From positions 88,357 through 152,356 of the forward strand of contig VXAY01000773.1 of the NCBI GenBank assembly GCA_013399855.1: DNA of 64,000 nucleotides. Direction: 5' to 3'. The translations under genes were made by a program, and so were the position numbers. The stretch comes from Oxyruncus cristatus (lineage: Eukaryota; Chordata; Aves; Passeriformes; Cotingidae). Of the stretch, positions 50,146 to 60,342 are shown piece after piece (positions within the stretch are counted from its first letter, which is position 1; every line of letters begins with the position of its first letter). The notes under the pieces are model-generated. The model made no database searches. It had not been told where the DNA came from and was given only the letters and a program-made list of their open reading frames with translations.

Positions 50146-50856
50146 GCTAGGCTTTGCAGTCTGTGGCTTTTTAGATCAAGAGAAACCCGATGGCAAAGCC
50201 TGGAATAACTCTGTTGTTATCGTTTTGCACATTGGAACTGGGATTTTAAGTCTTTTGAAAGGTCACAGGCGAGTGGGTGGGGGCCAGAATTCCTGGCTGC
50301 TGGAACAGGAGGCTTTTTTATGGGATGTGCAGTGAGGCTGAAACTGCTCTCCTAAAATTTTATGGGCTTGAAACAAGCCAGAGGCCCTTTCCCAGGTGGC
50401 CAGATCGAGTGTCACAGCTTTGCTCCGTCACAGCCCTTTTCTCCTCGGAGCGAAGGGGGCTGAGCCCCCCCCGGCCATGAAGGTTGAGTTCAGGGGTTGA
50501 GTGTGATCCCACTGCTGGTTGCTCACCATGGAATTCACCTCCTAAAATGCCCCAAATCAGCTGCTGCAAGCTATTTGTCCTCCTGGAGAGCCAATGGCTG
50601 CTGTGCAACGTGTGGCCCCAAGTGGTGTCCCTTCCCCACCTTCCAAACCTTCTCCTTCCCCCAAGGCTGCTGATCCTTCACAAATCCTTCATTTCCCTGA
50701 ATTTTGCCACCTGTCCAAGAGCAAAGTGCAGTTTCCTTAGTCCTTCATCATTAGCACCAATCCTGGGAACTGTTTTGATGTGTTTTCAGTGCTCGTTCCC
50801 TGCTCCTGCGCTTGTTTTCCAAGGAGAAATCTGTATTTAAGGCACCTGATTATCAT
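50146..50856. other. Non-coding interval, nothing recognised
   Basis: Unique sequence between two CR1 copies. Confidence 0.4.
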
Positions 50857-51130
50857 TGAATCATGGAATGGTTTGGGTTGGAAAGGACCTTGAATATCAT
50901 CCAGTGCCATCCCCTGCCATGGGCAGGGGCACCTTCTAATAGCCCAGGTTACTCCAAGCCCTGTCCAACCTGGCCTTGGGCACTTCCAGGGATGGGACAG
51001 CCACAGCTTCTCTGGGAAACCTGTTCCAGGGCTCCACCACCCTCACAGGGAGGAATTCCTTCCCAATATCCCATCTAACCTTGCCCTTTTCCAGTTGGAA
51101 GCCATTCCCCCTTGTCCCATCACCGTTCCC
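50857..51130 (-). mobile_element. CR1 LINE 3'-end fragment
   Basis: 'TTGAATCATGGAATGGTTTG' to 'GAAGCCATTCCCCCTTGTCC'. Confidence 0.94.
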
Positions 51131-51164
51131 ACTATGTCCTATCATGATGATGAGCAGAGATATG

Positions 51165-51265
51165 AACACATCCAGCATCCTCCATCATCCTCCAACATGC
51201 TCCAACATCCTCCATCATCCTCCAACATCATCCAGCATCCTCCAATGTCCTCCATCACTCTCCTT
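51165..51265. repeat. CATCCTCCA-type short tandem repeat
   Basis: CATCCTCCATCATCCTCCAA and related 9-12-base units repeat imperfectly. Confidence 0.85.
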
Positions 51266-51778
51266 CCAGATGGGGAGCCCAGCTCTTCCTTGGCTCCATG
51301 GGATGGGATTCAGCAGCAGATAGAGCTGGTACCATCCCTCTCTGATGCTCCTCGTGCTCCCACCAGCCTCTCCCAGCTCCCATCCCACTCTGGTGCTTAT
51401 CACTGTGGTGTCTCGCCAGCGCCGCCGCTCCAGACCCGTCGGGATTCCATCCTCTTTCCTCCTTATATGGCCAAACTATTCTTTTTCCTATCTTGGCATT
51501 GTTTATAGCCCAGCTGAAAATATTTAGACTCTGGCTGGATTCTACAATTGCCCCATAACCTACAGGGTATCTAATTCCTGGTAGTTAATGTGGAATTATC
51601 TGCATCCCGTAAAATCAAGGGATGTGGCCATGAGGGGGTGTTTGTTTTCTGCAACAAAAATAAAAGCAAACATCAAATCCCAAATTAAAAGCAAACATTT
51701 CCTCCCTCCCCCCAGTAAATTATATTTGGCCAATATTGTGAAACTGGGATTGCTGGTTTTTTTTCCTTTCTTCTTTTT
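51266..51778. other. Non-coding interval up to the gap
   Basis: The last 250 bases are AT-rich ('TAAAAGCAAACATCAAATCC' and 'ATTAAAAGCAAACATTTCC' form a short duplication). Nothing else is seen. Confidence 0.4.
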
Positions 51779-51842
51779 NNNNNNNNNNNNNNNNNNNNNN
51801 NNNNNNNNNNNNNNNNNNNNNNNNNNNNNNNNNNNNNNNNNN
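51779..51842. other. Assembly gap of 64 N
   Basis: The gap lies in a homopolymer region, with TTTCTTCTTTTT on the left and long T runs on the right. Confidence 0.99.
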
Positions 51843-51847
51843 TTTTG

Positions 51848-51878
<31 letters not shown>

Positions 51879-51885
51879 TTTTTTC

Positions 51886-51914
<29 letters not shown>
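51843..51914. repeat. Poly(T) tract next to the gap
   Basis: Runs of T are broken only by single G or C groups, ending in TTTTAATTACC. Such a tract could be the reverse complement of a retroposed poly(A) tail, but no insert body or target duplication is recognisable. Confidence 0.8.
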
Positions 51915-51918
<4 letters not shown>

Positions 51919-52734
51919 ACCCCCCCTGGAAAATTTATTTGCAAAGGAAAAATATTTGGAGTTTGCAAGGAGCTGAAACAAAGAAATAGGGGCCAGGAGG
52001 CAGCTGTGAGTCCACGCTGCTTCCCAGGGCCTGGCTTTGATGGGATTTCATGGCTCAGAGCCCAGGGATGGGAGCACAGACCCCGTTCCCCACTGCAGGG
52101 TCAGTGGTAAAATCCCACCAGATCCAACCTGCTTGGGATGGAGATTATGGAATGGTGGAAGGGGAAAGCCCAGCGGGCCTTGAGGGAGATGCCAGAGGGA
52201 TTTGGGGTAGGATTTGTGTTTTGGGAAACTGCTGGAGCTCTGACTGGATGGTCAGCATGGCCAAGGCTCCTGGTCCCACTGCAACCTGTGCAGCCACTTT
52301 GGGATGCTCCAGCCCCCTGTTCATTTTTCCTGAGGTTTCCATGGTTTTGGCTGGTTTTGGTGGAGCTGCTGCGTCAGCGCAGTCGGCGGGGAGGGATTTG
52401 GTCTCTGGTTGCACCTCTGGGTGAGGGGATGGCAGGAGGGCAGTCCTGGTGCTCTGTGTGCCTTGCAGAAGGAGAGGGACATCAAACCACACCAGAGCTG
52501 GTAAAGGAGGGGGAAATGGAGCCAGGGGCTCCTCCTGAGGGAACTTCCCTGCGGAAAAGGTGTCACAGGCTGGGGTGGCATAAGTTTGCCTGTCCCTACC
52601 CACTGTATCATCCCGCGGTGCAAGGAAACCTGAATGGAGGGAGGGGAAGTGGGAACCGACCCACCCAGGCAGCTGTGTTGGGGAGGGGATGGATGAGGCC
52701 ACCACCTCATCTGCATTGGTGCCAGATTGTGCCC
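51915..52734. other. Non-coding interval, possibly NRTN intron
   Basis: Unique sequence. Opposed frames of about 200 codons (52138-52770 plus, 52145-52765 minus) have no recognisable domain. Confidence 0.4.
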
Positions 52735-53073
52735 CCTGACACCACCTTGTCCCCTCTGGTGCCACTTTGACCCTATTGATATTGCCTTGACCACATTTCC
52801 ATTCATTCCATCACCTTGACCTCATTTCCATACCTTAACTCTGTTGCTGGCACCTTGACCCTATTGCTGTCACCCTGACCCTATTACCATCACCTTGTCC
52901 CTATTGCCATCAGCTTGGCCCCATTTCCATCACCTTGTCCCCATTGGTGCCACCTTGTCCGCGTTGGTGTCACCTTGTCTCCATTTCTGTCCTCTTCTCC
53001 CCATTTCCATCCCCTTCTCCCCATTTCCATCCTTGTCCCCATTGGAGCCACCTCATCCCCATTTGCTGTCACC
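52735..53073. repeat. 20-bp minisatellite upstream of NRTN
   Basis: The unit CACCTTGTCCCCATTGGTGC and variants (CACCTTGACCCTATTGCTGT and others) recur every 20 bases, very regularly from about 52845 to 53000 and more loosely on both sides. It lies 230 bases or more before the acceptor of the first NRTN coding exon, so it is most likely intronic. It keeps one frame open into the NRTN exon, which should not be taken as an N-terminal extension. Confidence 0.88.
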
Positions 53074-53302
53074 CCCCCAGGCTTCCCTTGCCCACTATGG
53101 CCAGTGTCCCAGCACATCCCTGGGCTCCTCTGCGCCTCGGTTTCCTTCTCCCAGTGCTGGACCAGCCTTGGGAGGGCGGCAGGGAAGGGGCTGGGGTCAA
53201 GGGCATGCCTGTGATCCCACGGGACATGGGGAAGGGGGCAAGAAAGGGGGGCAGGGGGGCAAGGGCCACGTAATAAGGATGTTTGTTTTGCCTGTTTTGC
53301 AG
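53074..53302 (+). other. NRTN: Probable intron end or upstream flank of the first NRTN coding exon
   Basis: It ends in the acceptor tract TTTGTTTTGCCTGTTTTGCAG. Just upstream is G-rich sequence ('GGGGGGCAGGGGGGCAAGGG', about 53246-53265), a common intronic splicing-enhancer context. Confidence 0.55.
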
Positions 53303-53564
53303 AGCTTCAATGTTCTGACTTGCTCTAAGATGAAGGTATGGAAGTTTGCAGCCATTGCATCGATGCTCCTCAGTTCCATGTTATCCATTTTAGTTTGTAG
53401 AGACATGTTCAGCGGAAGCTGGGAATACAGCCCCTTGTCTTCCTCGCCATCTTCCTCACGGGCATCCTCCTCCTCCTCCTCTTCCTCCTCTTCCTCCTTG
53501 CTGCCACCGGCTCCACGGAGATCCCCACGGGCCCTGCAACATCATGGCTCTCTGCTCTCCCAGT
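53303..53564 (+). other. NRTN: NRTN first coding exon (short 5' UTR plus signal peptide and pro-region)
   Basis: A pyrimidine-rich tract ending in TGTTTTGCAG gives a good acceptor at 53302, so the exon begins at 53303 with 27 untranslated bases. The start ATG at 53330 is chosen because its peptide resembles the mammalian neurturin N-terminus. The frame is open upstream to at least 52895, but that stretch is a 20-bp minisatellite ahead of the acceptor and is unlikely to be coding. Codons 1-78 lie here. The TCC/TCT-rich run at about 53438-53497 encodes the serine stretch. Of two overlapping GT donors, only 53565 (GTAAGC) keeps the frame with the next exon. Confidence 0.93.
53310..53318 (+). promoter_or_regulatory. 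Minimal upstream ORF (ATG TTC TGA) before the NRTN start
   Basis: Inside the predicted 5' UTR part of the exon there is an ATG followed by one codon and a stop, ending 11 bases before the NRTN ATG and in another frame. Such short upstream ORFs can lower translation or depend on reinitiation. Whether it is used depends on the true transcription start and on the upstream exons, which are not seen. Confidence 0.4.
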
Positions 53565-55407
53565 GTAAGCTCCTGCAGCCCCATCCCGGGGTCATTGTCC
53601 CCCCTGATTCCATCGTTTTCCCTCAAAACCCCCGTTGGGTTATTCCCCACCATCCAAACATCCCCCTTCCCAGGATTTAAAGGGGAATTTGGGGCAAGAG
53701 TGCACCAAACCTTGGTGTGAAAAGCTCTGCATGGAGGGGAACCCAAACAGCTCAACTTCCTGCAAAGAAACTACTTTTTTTTTTCCACTACAAATGGCTT
53801 TTTTTGGGATTTTTTTTTTTTTTTATTTCCATGCTATTTTTTACAAATGGAAAATGTCAAACAGGAGCTGAGGATGAGGAGACCGGCAGAGGCTCCCCCT
53901 CTGCTCCCTGAGGGCTGGAAACCTCCATGTGTTTGTTTGGATTCCAGACCAGAGGAATGGCTTTTTTTGGGTGGAAATTTGGAAATGGATGACAAGCTGT
54001 CAAGTTGCACTTTCCTCTGTCTTCCCTGCACCCCCCGTGGAGCTGAGCTGGAGTAAAGCCTGGATTTAGGGTGGGAGCAAAGGGATGTGGGTGCTGCCAG
54101 CAGTGACTGGGGACAGTTGGTGTGTTGGCTGCTGGTCTTGGGGGCAGCTCTTCCCCCTCCAGGCCTGAGTGAAATGATTCAAATGTGAAATTTATTGGTG
54201 TTTCTCCCCAAATCCACCTGCCCCAAGGGATCTCCATCCTTGGGGATGTCCTCCCAACCCCAGGGAATCTCCGTCTCGGGGGATGTCCTCCCATCCCAAG
54301 GAACCTTTATCCTGAGGGATATTGTCCTATCTCAGGGGATCTCCATCCTGGGGAGGGTTCACCAACCCCAGGGAATCTCCATTCTGGTGGTTATCCTCCC
54401 ACCTCAGGGATTCTCCATCCTGGGGGATGTTCACCAACCCCAGATCTCCATCCTGAGGGGCATCCATCCACCCCAAGGGAGCTCCATCCTAGGGAATGTC
54501 CACCCACCCTAGGGAATCTCCATCCTGGAGAATCCTGAGATCCTCATCCATGGAGGATCCTGCCATGTCAGACAGCCCCCATCCTGGGGGCATCCTCCCA
54601 GTTTCATGGGACATTCACCCTGGAGGACGTCCTCCCACCCCAGGGGATCTCCATACTGGGGAAGGTTTACCCAATCCAGGGCACCTCCATCCTGAGGGTC
54701 ATCCTCCCACCCCAGGAACGTCCTGGGGGACATCCACCCACCACAAAGGACCTCCATCCTGGAGGATCCTAAGATCCTCATCCATAGAGGATCCTCCCAT
54801 CTCAGGTGATCTCCATCTGCAGGACATCCACCCCCCGCAAGACACCTCCATCCAGGGGGTCATCCTCCCACCCCAGGAAATCCTGGCGGACGCCTCCCCC
54901 GCCAACACCTAGCCCTCCAGGGGTACACCCCCTCTAACAGCCCTCCCTTCCCTTGCAGACAGCAACCTGCTGGAAAGCTACACTGAGGGGGAGATCCGGC
55001 AGCTGATCTCGGCGCTGGTGGAGCGCTACAGCCAGGCCATGAACTCGGGGGGGCATGAGCTGCCGCTCTTCCCACGGGTGGGCAGCCGTCGGAAGCGTGC
55101 TCGTGCCCGCCACAAACCCTGCGAGCTGCGGGAGCTGGAGGTGAGCGTCAGCGAGCTGGGCCTGGGCTACGAGTCGGATGAGACGGTGCTTTTCCGCTAC
55201 TGCAGTGGCACCTGCGAGGCCGCTGTGCGCAGCTACGACCTATCACTGAAGAGCATGAGGAGCCGCCGGAGGATCAGGAAGGAGAAGGTGAGGGCGCGGC
55301 CCTGCTGTCGCCCGCTGGCCTACGACGATGACGTGTCCTTCCTGGACACCTACAACCGCTACTACACCGTCAACGAGCTCTCGGCCAAGGAGTGTGGCTG
55401 CGTGTGA
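53330..55407 (+). CDS. NRTN: Neurturin precursor, join(53330..53564, 54959..55407), 227 aa
   Basis: This is a secreted GDNF-family ligand. In known vertebrates neurturin binds GFRalpha2 and activates RET to support enteric, parasympathetic and other neurons. The N-terminus (MKVWKFAAIASMLLSSMLSI) is a hydrophobic signal peptide resembling the mammalian start. A pro-region follows with serine-rich residues 37-56, including eleven consecutive Ser at 46-56. RRKR at 122-125 is a furin-type site, leaving a mature chain 126-227 of 102 aa, the same length as I recall for human. Seven cysteines (133, 160, 164, 194, 195, 224, 226) form the C-x-G-x-C, CC and C-x-C pattern of the TGF-beta-superfamily cystine knot. 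Human neurturin is 197 aa, so the excess lies in the pro-region. Donor (53564|GTAAGC) and acceptor (TTGCAG|54959) agree in phase 1 and make a Tyr codon across the junction. Non-coding 5' exons are not located. The neighbouring minus-strand FUT gene supports the assignment. Confidence 0.96.
54225..54900. repeat. Degenerate 36-bp minisatellite in the NRTN intron
   Basis: About eighteen imperfect copies of a unit of the form 'ATCTCCATCCTGGGGGATGT' + 'CCTCCCACCCCAGGGA' repeat at roughly 36 bases across most of the 1.4-kb intron between the two NRTN coding exons. Because 36 is divisible by three, long open frames with a 12-residue period arise on the plus strand. These are repeat artefacts, not proteins. 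The array stops just before the polypyrimidine tract of the second exon. Confidence 0.9.
54959..55407 (+). other. NRTN: NRTN second coding exon (rest of pro-region and mature cystine-knot domain)
   Basis: The acceptor is CCCTTCCCTTGCAG, ending at 54958. The exon supplies the last two bases of the split Tyr codon, then residues 80-227 and the TGA at 55405-55407. It carries the processing site RRKR (residues 122-125), the highly conserved block SELGLGYESDETVLFRYC, a basic heparin-binding-like stretch RSRRRIRKEK, and the terminal ECGCV. Base composition is very GC-rich compared with the flanking intergenic DNA, as is common for bird microchromosomal genes. Confidence 0.96.
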
Positions 55408-55985
55408 CGTGCCGGGGACGCCCCACGAGGAGAGAGGGAGAGAGAGGTGACGCCCCAACACCCGAACCTCACTGGCCGCCCGGCATGGGGATGGCAGGAA
55501 GAGCGGGATGGAGCCCCGGGCGGCTGGAGGAGGAGGGACTGAGCTGCTGGCACATCCTCGGCCTCGACATCCCGAGGACTAGAGACACGGCTGGCGGCAC
55601 TGGTGGAGGTTGTCAGAGTAGTGATGGCTGCCTGGGTCTGTTGTCCTCCCTGGAGGTGGCCCAGGGGTCCTTGTGAGCCCCTCCAGGGGTGGCCCAGGGG
55701 TCTGTGTGGCGCCCCTCCCAGAGGTGACAGTGGGTGTGCGGCGTGCACAGGGTGCGTCCTGCACTCGCGGTGCACAGGCACGTTACATGTCACCCGTGTC
55801 ACAGCTGCCGGTTGTGTCACCTGCCCGGGGCAGGGGGGTCACAAGGCAGGTGTCCCCTGCACAGGGTGGTTCCCATGTGCCAGGGGTTCCGTGCCGGCTG
55901 TGTGGCATACGCTGGTGCTGTGACGGCGAGCTGGGGCTGGTGTGGGGGCGTTGCTGTGTATGGAGTAGTGCCAGTTGTGTGTGGT
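55408..55985. other. NRTN: Probable proximal NRTN 3' untranslated region
   Basis: This GC-rich sequence follows the NRTN stop codon directly. There is no AATAAA in it and no convincing coding potential. It is assigned to the 3' UTR only because no splice donor or polyadenylation signal intervenes. Confidence 0.55.
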
Positions 55986-56185
55986 GCTGGACATGGTGTG
56001 CTGCACATACAGTGAGTGTTTTGGGGTGTCCAGCACACCCTGTGTGTTTTGAGGTGTACAGCACACACAGTGAGTGTTTTGGGGTGTCCAGCACGCACAT
56101 ACAGTGTGTTTTGGGGTGTGCTGCACACACACCGAGTGTTTTGGGGTGTGCAGCACACACAGCAAGTGTTTTGGGGTGCATTCCA
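55986..56185. repeat. Tandem repeat of 'GTGTTTTGGGGTGT-GCAGCACACAC' units downstream of NRTN
   Basis: Six or so imperfect units of about 30-43 bases share the core GAGTGTTTTGGGGTGT followed by CCAGCACAC or GCAGCACACAC. They produce complementary open frames on both strands (CFGVQHT-like on one, HPKTLCVL-like on the other) that are not genes. Confidence 0.85.
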
Positions 56186-57070
56186 GGTCCAGGGTGTGTC
56201 ACACAGCTGCAGGTGCCCTGTGCTGCCCCAGGTCAGGGGCTGAGCCCTGCACTTTGCAGCTGGGGGGGCGTTTCCCAGAGTTTTGTGACCTCCCTTCTTT
56301 GCCAGGGGCAATTCAGCCCCCAAATCCCCATGTTTGGGGGCAAAAGAGCACTGACAGTGGTTTGTGAGAGGCTGTGGCTCTACTTCCTGCACTCGCTCGT
56401 GCCTCTTTTGCCATCGTCTCATTCCCGCAGCCCTGGGGCTTTGCTTCTTAAAACTCGTGATAATCTGAATAACTGGATTAACCTCCCGTGTCCCCACCAC
56501 GGGCAGCTGGGCTGGAGCCCAGGGAGGTGACACAACCTCACCAGGCCACCAGCAGAGCAGTGGCACTTGCCAGCATGAGCAGGAGCGCTTCTAGTTTGGC
56601 ATCTCCCAAAAATCCGCTCAGCTCTCCCAGGAGTACCCCCCAGCACCTGGAATGGTGCGGGAGAGGGGACTGGGGCCTGGCTTTGGCTCCCCTCGCATTT
56701 ACAGCAGTGTCACTGCTGTTTACTCTGTGGGGAGATAAATGAGCCTGCAGACTTTCTCATTCCCTGGGCAGGCTTGATTTGTTGCCTGGGATTGATGGGT
56801 TTTTCTCCCCTTGGCTCCCTTCCCAGAAAAGGCAAATCATAAACAGAAGGAGAATATTGGTGTCACGTCCTGGGCACTAACCAGTGTGAGGCAAAATGCT
56901 CCGCGTGCAGCCCCCCTGCCTCCCTGTCACCGAGTCATCCCAGCTCCTCACTCCAGAGAAATGGGAAAAATTCCATGCCCCTTCATCCCAAGGTGGAGGA
57001 GGGCTTTGTATCAGTGATCCTGGCAGCACAGGGACAGTGCTGCAGGATTTAGGGGAGCAGGGGAAGCATC
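56186..57070. other. Unassigned sequence downstream of NRTN
   Basis: No coding exon, CR1 copy or tandem array is visible. It may be part of a long 3' UTR or intergenic. Confidence 0.5.
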
Positions 57071-57074
57071 ACGA

Positions 57075-57275
57075 GGGTGGGATGGGATGGGGTGGGATGG
57101 GGTGGGATGGGATGGGAGACCTGTGTGTGACTGGCCACATTCCTGACCTCCACAAAGGGGCAAGATTTAGGGGATCAGGTTGGCATCCCCTGAGATGGGA
57201 TGGGATGGGATGGGATGGCAGATGGCATCTCCCGGATGTGAGTGGCCGCATTCCCGACCTCCACAACAGGCCAGG
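57075..57275. repeat. (GGGAT)n arrays within a ~120-bp tandem duplication
   Basis: GGGATGGGATGGGGTGGGAT-type repeats at about 57079-57118 and again at about 57194-57219 are each followed by a related unique piece: 'GACTGGCCACATTCCTGACC' and 'GAGTGGCCGCATTCCCGACC', then 'TCCACAA'. The whole is therefore an old duplication of a unit of about 115-120 bases that includes the pentanucleotide array. Confidence 0.8.
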
Positions 57276-59214
57276 CTCATGGGTCCTTTTTTTTTTTTCC
57301 TTGCTTTTCATCCAAACGTGGCTGTTGGAGCCAGGATGTAGTGAAGGAATATAAACACTATCCTTCAGCGGGGCTGGCAGCCTGCACTCTGTAACATGGA
57401 GATTTCCCTGCACCTTGGGAAAAGGAGGAGGCAACCAAGGAGGGGTGGGAGGGGTGAACCTGCATCCTGGGAATGGTAATGTGGCTGAAAGCAGAGAAAC
57501 CCCACACTGCAGGGAGATCCCCAACCAAGGTGTGTTTGCACCCCTGGGTTTGGCTGGAAATGGAAAAAGTGGCACAAAATAATCAGCTGGAGGATGGGAA
57601 CAGCAGATGGGCAGTGGGAGCAGCGCTGGGCTCGTGGCAGATCAGCGCCTCAGTCTGGACTTTGAGGAAAAGAAGCACCCAAATCTAATAATAATAATAG
57701 TAATAATATCGGGCCTCTCAAGGGCTTGGGTGCTTTCCAGGTCTGACTGCCATAAAACTAAAATTAGTTTTGTTGCAGAAGCCTCCAGTAAAAAAAAAAA
57801 AAGGGGGTAACTGGAGCAATAAAGGCAGGGGAGGTATTACAGAAGCAGTGCAGGACCTGACACCTCGGAGGAGGATTTGGAGCGGGAGCTGCCTCTACTC
57901 ACAGGACCCTGTGCCCAGGCAGTGTTGGAGTGTTTGTGCTCTGGTTTGGGACATTTCTGGGCAGAATTTAGGGATTTAGGGAGCCTTGCTTGGCAGGTAC
58001 CCAGCCAAGCGGAGGTGGGAGCAGCAGGAAGATGAGGGGCATATGGAAGCAGATGGAGAAGGCTCGGGGTGGGACACCTCCCAGCTGCCAATCCCCCAGG
58101 TGCCCTGTTCCCGGTACAAATCCAGCTTGGAACCCCCAAAAGTTGGGAAGAAAACGTGACTCAATGCAACAGTGTGTTAAACCAACAGGAATAGGTCCAA
58201 TCCATCATTTTTTGCTCTTTTTCCCCGATTTCACCCCTCTGGCACCAGAGGGGATGTCCCCCATCTGCCACACGCTGCTCCTGATGCTTTTTATGGGGAG
58301 CGGATTGGATTTGGAACGACAGAAAATCCGTAATGGGGTCTTGGGGTGAGCTGGGGCATCGTGGTGTGGCCAAAAGAATGGATTCTGCTTTCGTGTCTTT
58401 CTTGGGGCTCCTGTGGCTCCACTGGTGCCATCCCACGTCACTGTTTGGCCCTGGAAATGTGGTTCCAATAGGTTTCCCTAATGCTTTCCATTTCTCCAGC
58501 CCTCTCTGCTGTAATAGGATCTGGAGCTGTCCAGAAGAATGTCTACTATGTGGAAAGGAGGTGGGGGGGGAAGGATGGAAAACTCCCTCCTCAAAGCTGC
58601 AGCAGGATCTCATCTGGCTCCTTCCTCCTTCTCCCACATGTTATTTCATATTAATATTAATAATAATAATAACAACAACCCGTGTGCAACATGTGTCAGG
58701 GAGGATTTGAGGGTTGGCTTTTGCCACTCTGGAGCTGCAGCTTTGCTGTTCCCAGCCTGGGAGAGGAGGGGTTGGAAAAGCAGGAGGTTTGGAGACACAA
58801 GGAGATGTTTGAAATCAGCCCCGCAGTTGTGACAGCGCCAAAAATCAGTGTAGTGTTGTCCCAGCTCTCCAGCCACGAATTATGGGATGTTCCAGGAGGT
58901 TTAGTCCACACATCTCTAGATGTTCATGCTGTGTTTGGGGCAGGAAGGATCCAGGATCCACCCATCCCACACATCCCATTTGCTGCTGGGTTTGGTGTCC
59001 GGGAGTGGGAATTGGGTTTAAGATCATTGTTTCCACTCTCAAGTATTCCCTGTTTTAGCAGCTGCAGGATCCTGCTGGGGAGAAGTTGTTTTCCCAGTTT
59101 ATCCAGGCAAATTGTGTTTTGGTGGTGTTCAAAGCCTCAGTTTTCTTCCCACTGGAAAGAGGGAATGAGGCCGCCATGTGTTGCCCTCCTGGGCTAAACA
59201 AAGCGTGGCCTCGG
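57276..59214. other. Unassigned sequence with short AAT/ATT microsatellites
   Basis: The interval contains (TAA)n-like runs at about 57687-57708 and 58649-58675 and no recognisable exon or transposon. Confidence 0.5.
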
Positions 59215-59915
59215 AGGGGAGGGGGAGAGAAGGGAAAAGGGGGAGAAAGGGAAATAAAAGGAGGACAAAAGGGGGGGGAAGAGGAAAGGGAAAAGGGGAG
59301 AGGGAAAAGGGAAAAAGGAAATAAAATAAAAAGATGGAATGGGAGAAGAAAAAAAAGGGTGAAAAGGGGGAAGAGGGAAAAAGAAAGTGAAAGGAAGGAA
59401 AAGGGGGAAAAATAGGGAAATGGGGAAAAGGGAAAAATAAAATAGAGGGGAAAGGGGGGAAAGGGGAAAAATGAAATGAAAATAAGAAAAAGGGGGAAGA
59501 AAAATAGGAAAAAAGGAAAGAGAATAAAAAAAAGGAAAAAAGAGGGGAAATGGAAAAAAATGAAAAGGAAAAATGAGGGAAAAGAAAAGAGGGGGAAAAG
59601 AGAAAAAAGGGAAAAAGGGGGAAAGAAAAAAGGGGAAAGAGAAAAGGAAAAAAATAAAAAAGGGTTAAGAAAAAGGAAAAATGAAAAAAGGAGGAAAAGG
59701 AAGAAAGGGGGAAAGGAAAAAAGGGGGAAGGAAGAAAGTGTTAAGAGAAAAAAGGAAAAGAAGGGAAAAGGGAGGAAGAAGGAAAAAGGGGCAAAATGCA
59801 AAAAAGGGAAAAAGGATAAAAGGGAAAAAAGAAAAAGGAAAAAAGGGAAAAAAGGGAAAAAAGAAAAAGGGAGAAAGGAAAAAAGGGAGAAAGGAAGAAA
59901 GGGTTAAGAGAAAAA

Positions 59916-60105
59916 GGATAAAAGAAGGGAAAAGGGAGGAAGGAAAAAAAAGGGAAGAATGTAAAAAAGAATAAAAGGGGAAAAAGAAAAAAGGGGAAAA
60001 GAAAAAAAGGGGCAAAAGAGGGAAAACGGAAAAAAAAGAAAAGTAGAAAGGGGGGGAAAGTCAAAAAGGGGAAAAAAGAAAAAAGGGGAAGGGAAAAGGG
60101 GGGGA
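59916..60105. repeat. Duplicated block A, first copy (second copy 60343-60532)
   Basis: These 190 bases recur, identical as far as I can compare by eye, at 60343-60532, an offset of 427. The second copy starts at the base after one single N (60342) and ends at the base before the other (60533). Confidence 0.85.
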
Positions 60106-60341
60106 AGGAAGAAAGAGTTAAGAGAAAAAAGGAAAAGAAGGGACAAGGAGGGAAGAAGTAAAAAGAGGAAAAATGCAAAAAAGGATAAAAGGGAAAAAGA
60201 AAATGGGGGAAAGGAAAAAGGGGGCAAAAGGATAAAGGAGGAAAGGAAAATAGGAGAGAAGGAAGAAAGGGTTAAGAGAAAAAAAGGAAATGGAAAGAAG
60301 GGAAAAGGGAGGAAGAAGAAAAAATGTAAAAAAGGATAAAA
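60091..60341. repeat. Duplicated block B, first copy (second copy 60558-60808)
   Basis: About 250 bases ending at the single N recur at an offset of 467 downstream of the second single N, again with no difference that I can see. Together with block A the order is A-B-N-A'-N-B', the pattern expected when overlapping contigs were placed side by side instead of merged. Confidence 0.85.
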
Positions 60342-60342
60342 N
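60342..60342. other. Single-base N (assembly join)
   Basis: An isolated N lies in the polypurine tract exactly where block B ends and the second copy of block A begins. It marks a contig join or an unresolved base. Confidence 0.9.

Noticed and set aside
51843..51914. Poly(T) as the tail of a processed retrocopy
   Set aside because: No coding or transposon body is recognisable on either side, and the adjacent gap prevents a conclusion.
52895..53329. N-terminal extension of neurturin by 145 codons
   Set aside because: It is made of 20-bp repeat units, crosses a good splice acceptor, and the internal Met start matches the mammalian protein.
53563..53564. Alternative splice donor two bases upstream in NRTN (GTGTAA)
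   Set aside because: It leaves a phase that does not fit the second exon. The GTAAGC donor restores the frame.
54185..54912. Repeat protein with a 12-residue period in the NRTN intron
   Set aside because: The period follows from the 36-bp DNA repeat. The region lies between a matched donor and acceptor.
55783..56566. Cys/His-rich frames downstream of NRTN
   Set aside because: They come from the TGTGTTTTGGGGTGT repeat, read on either strand.
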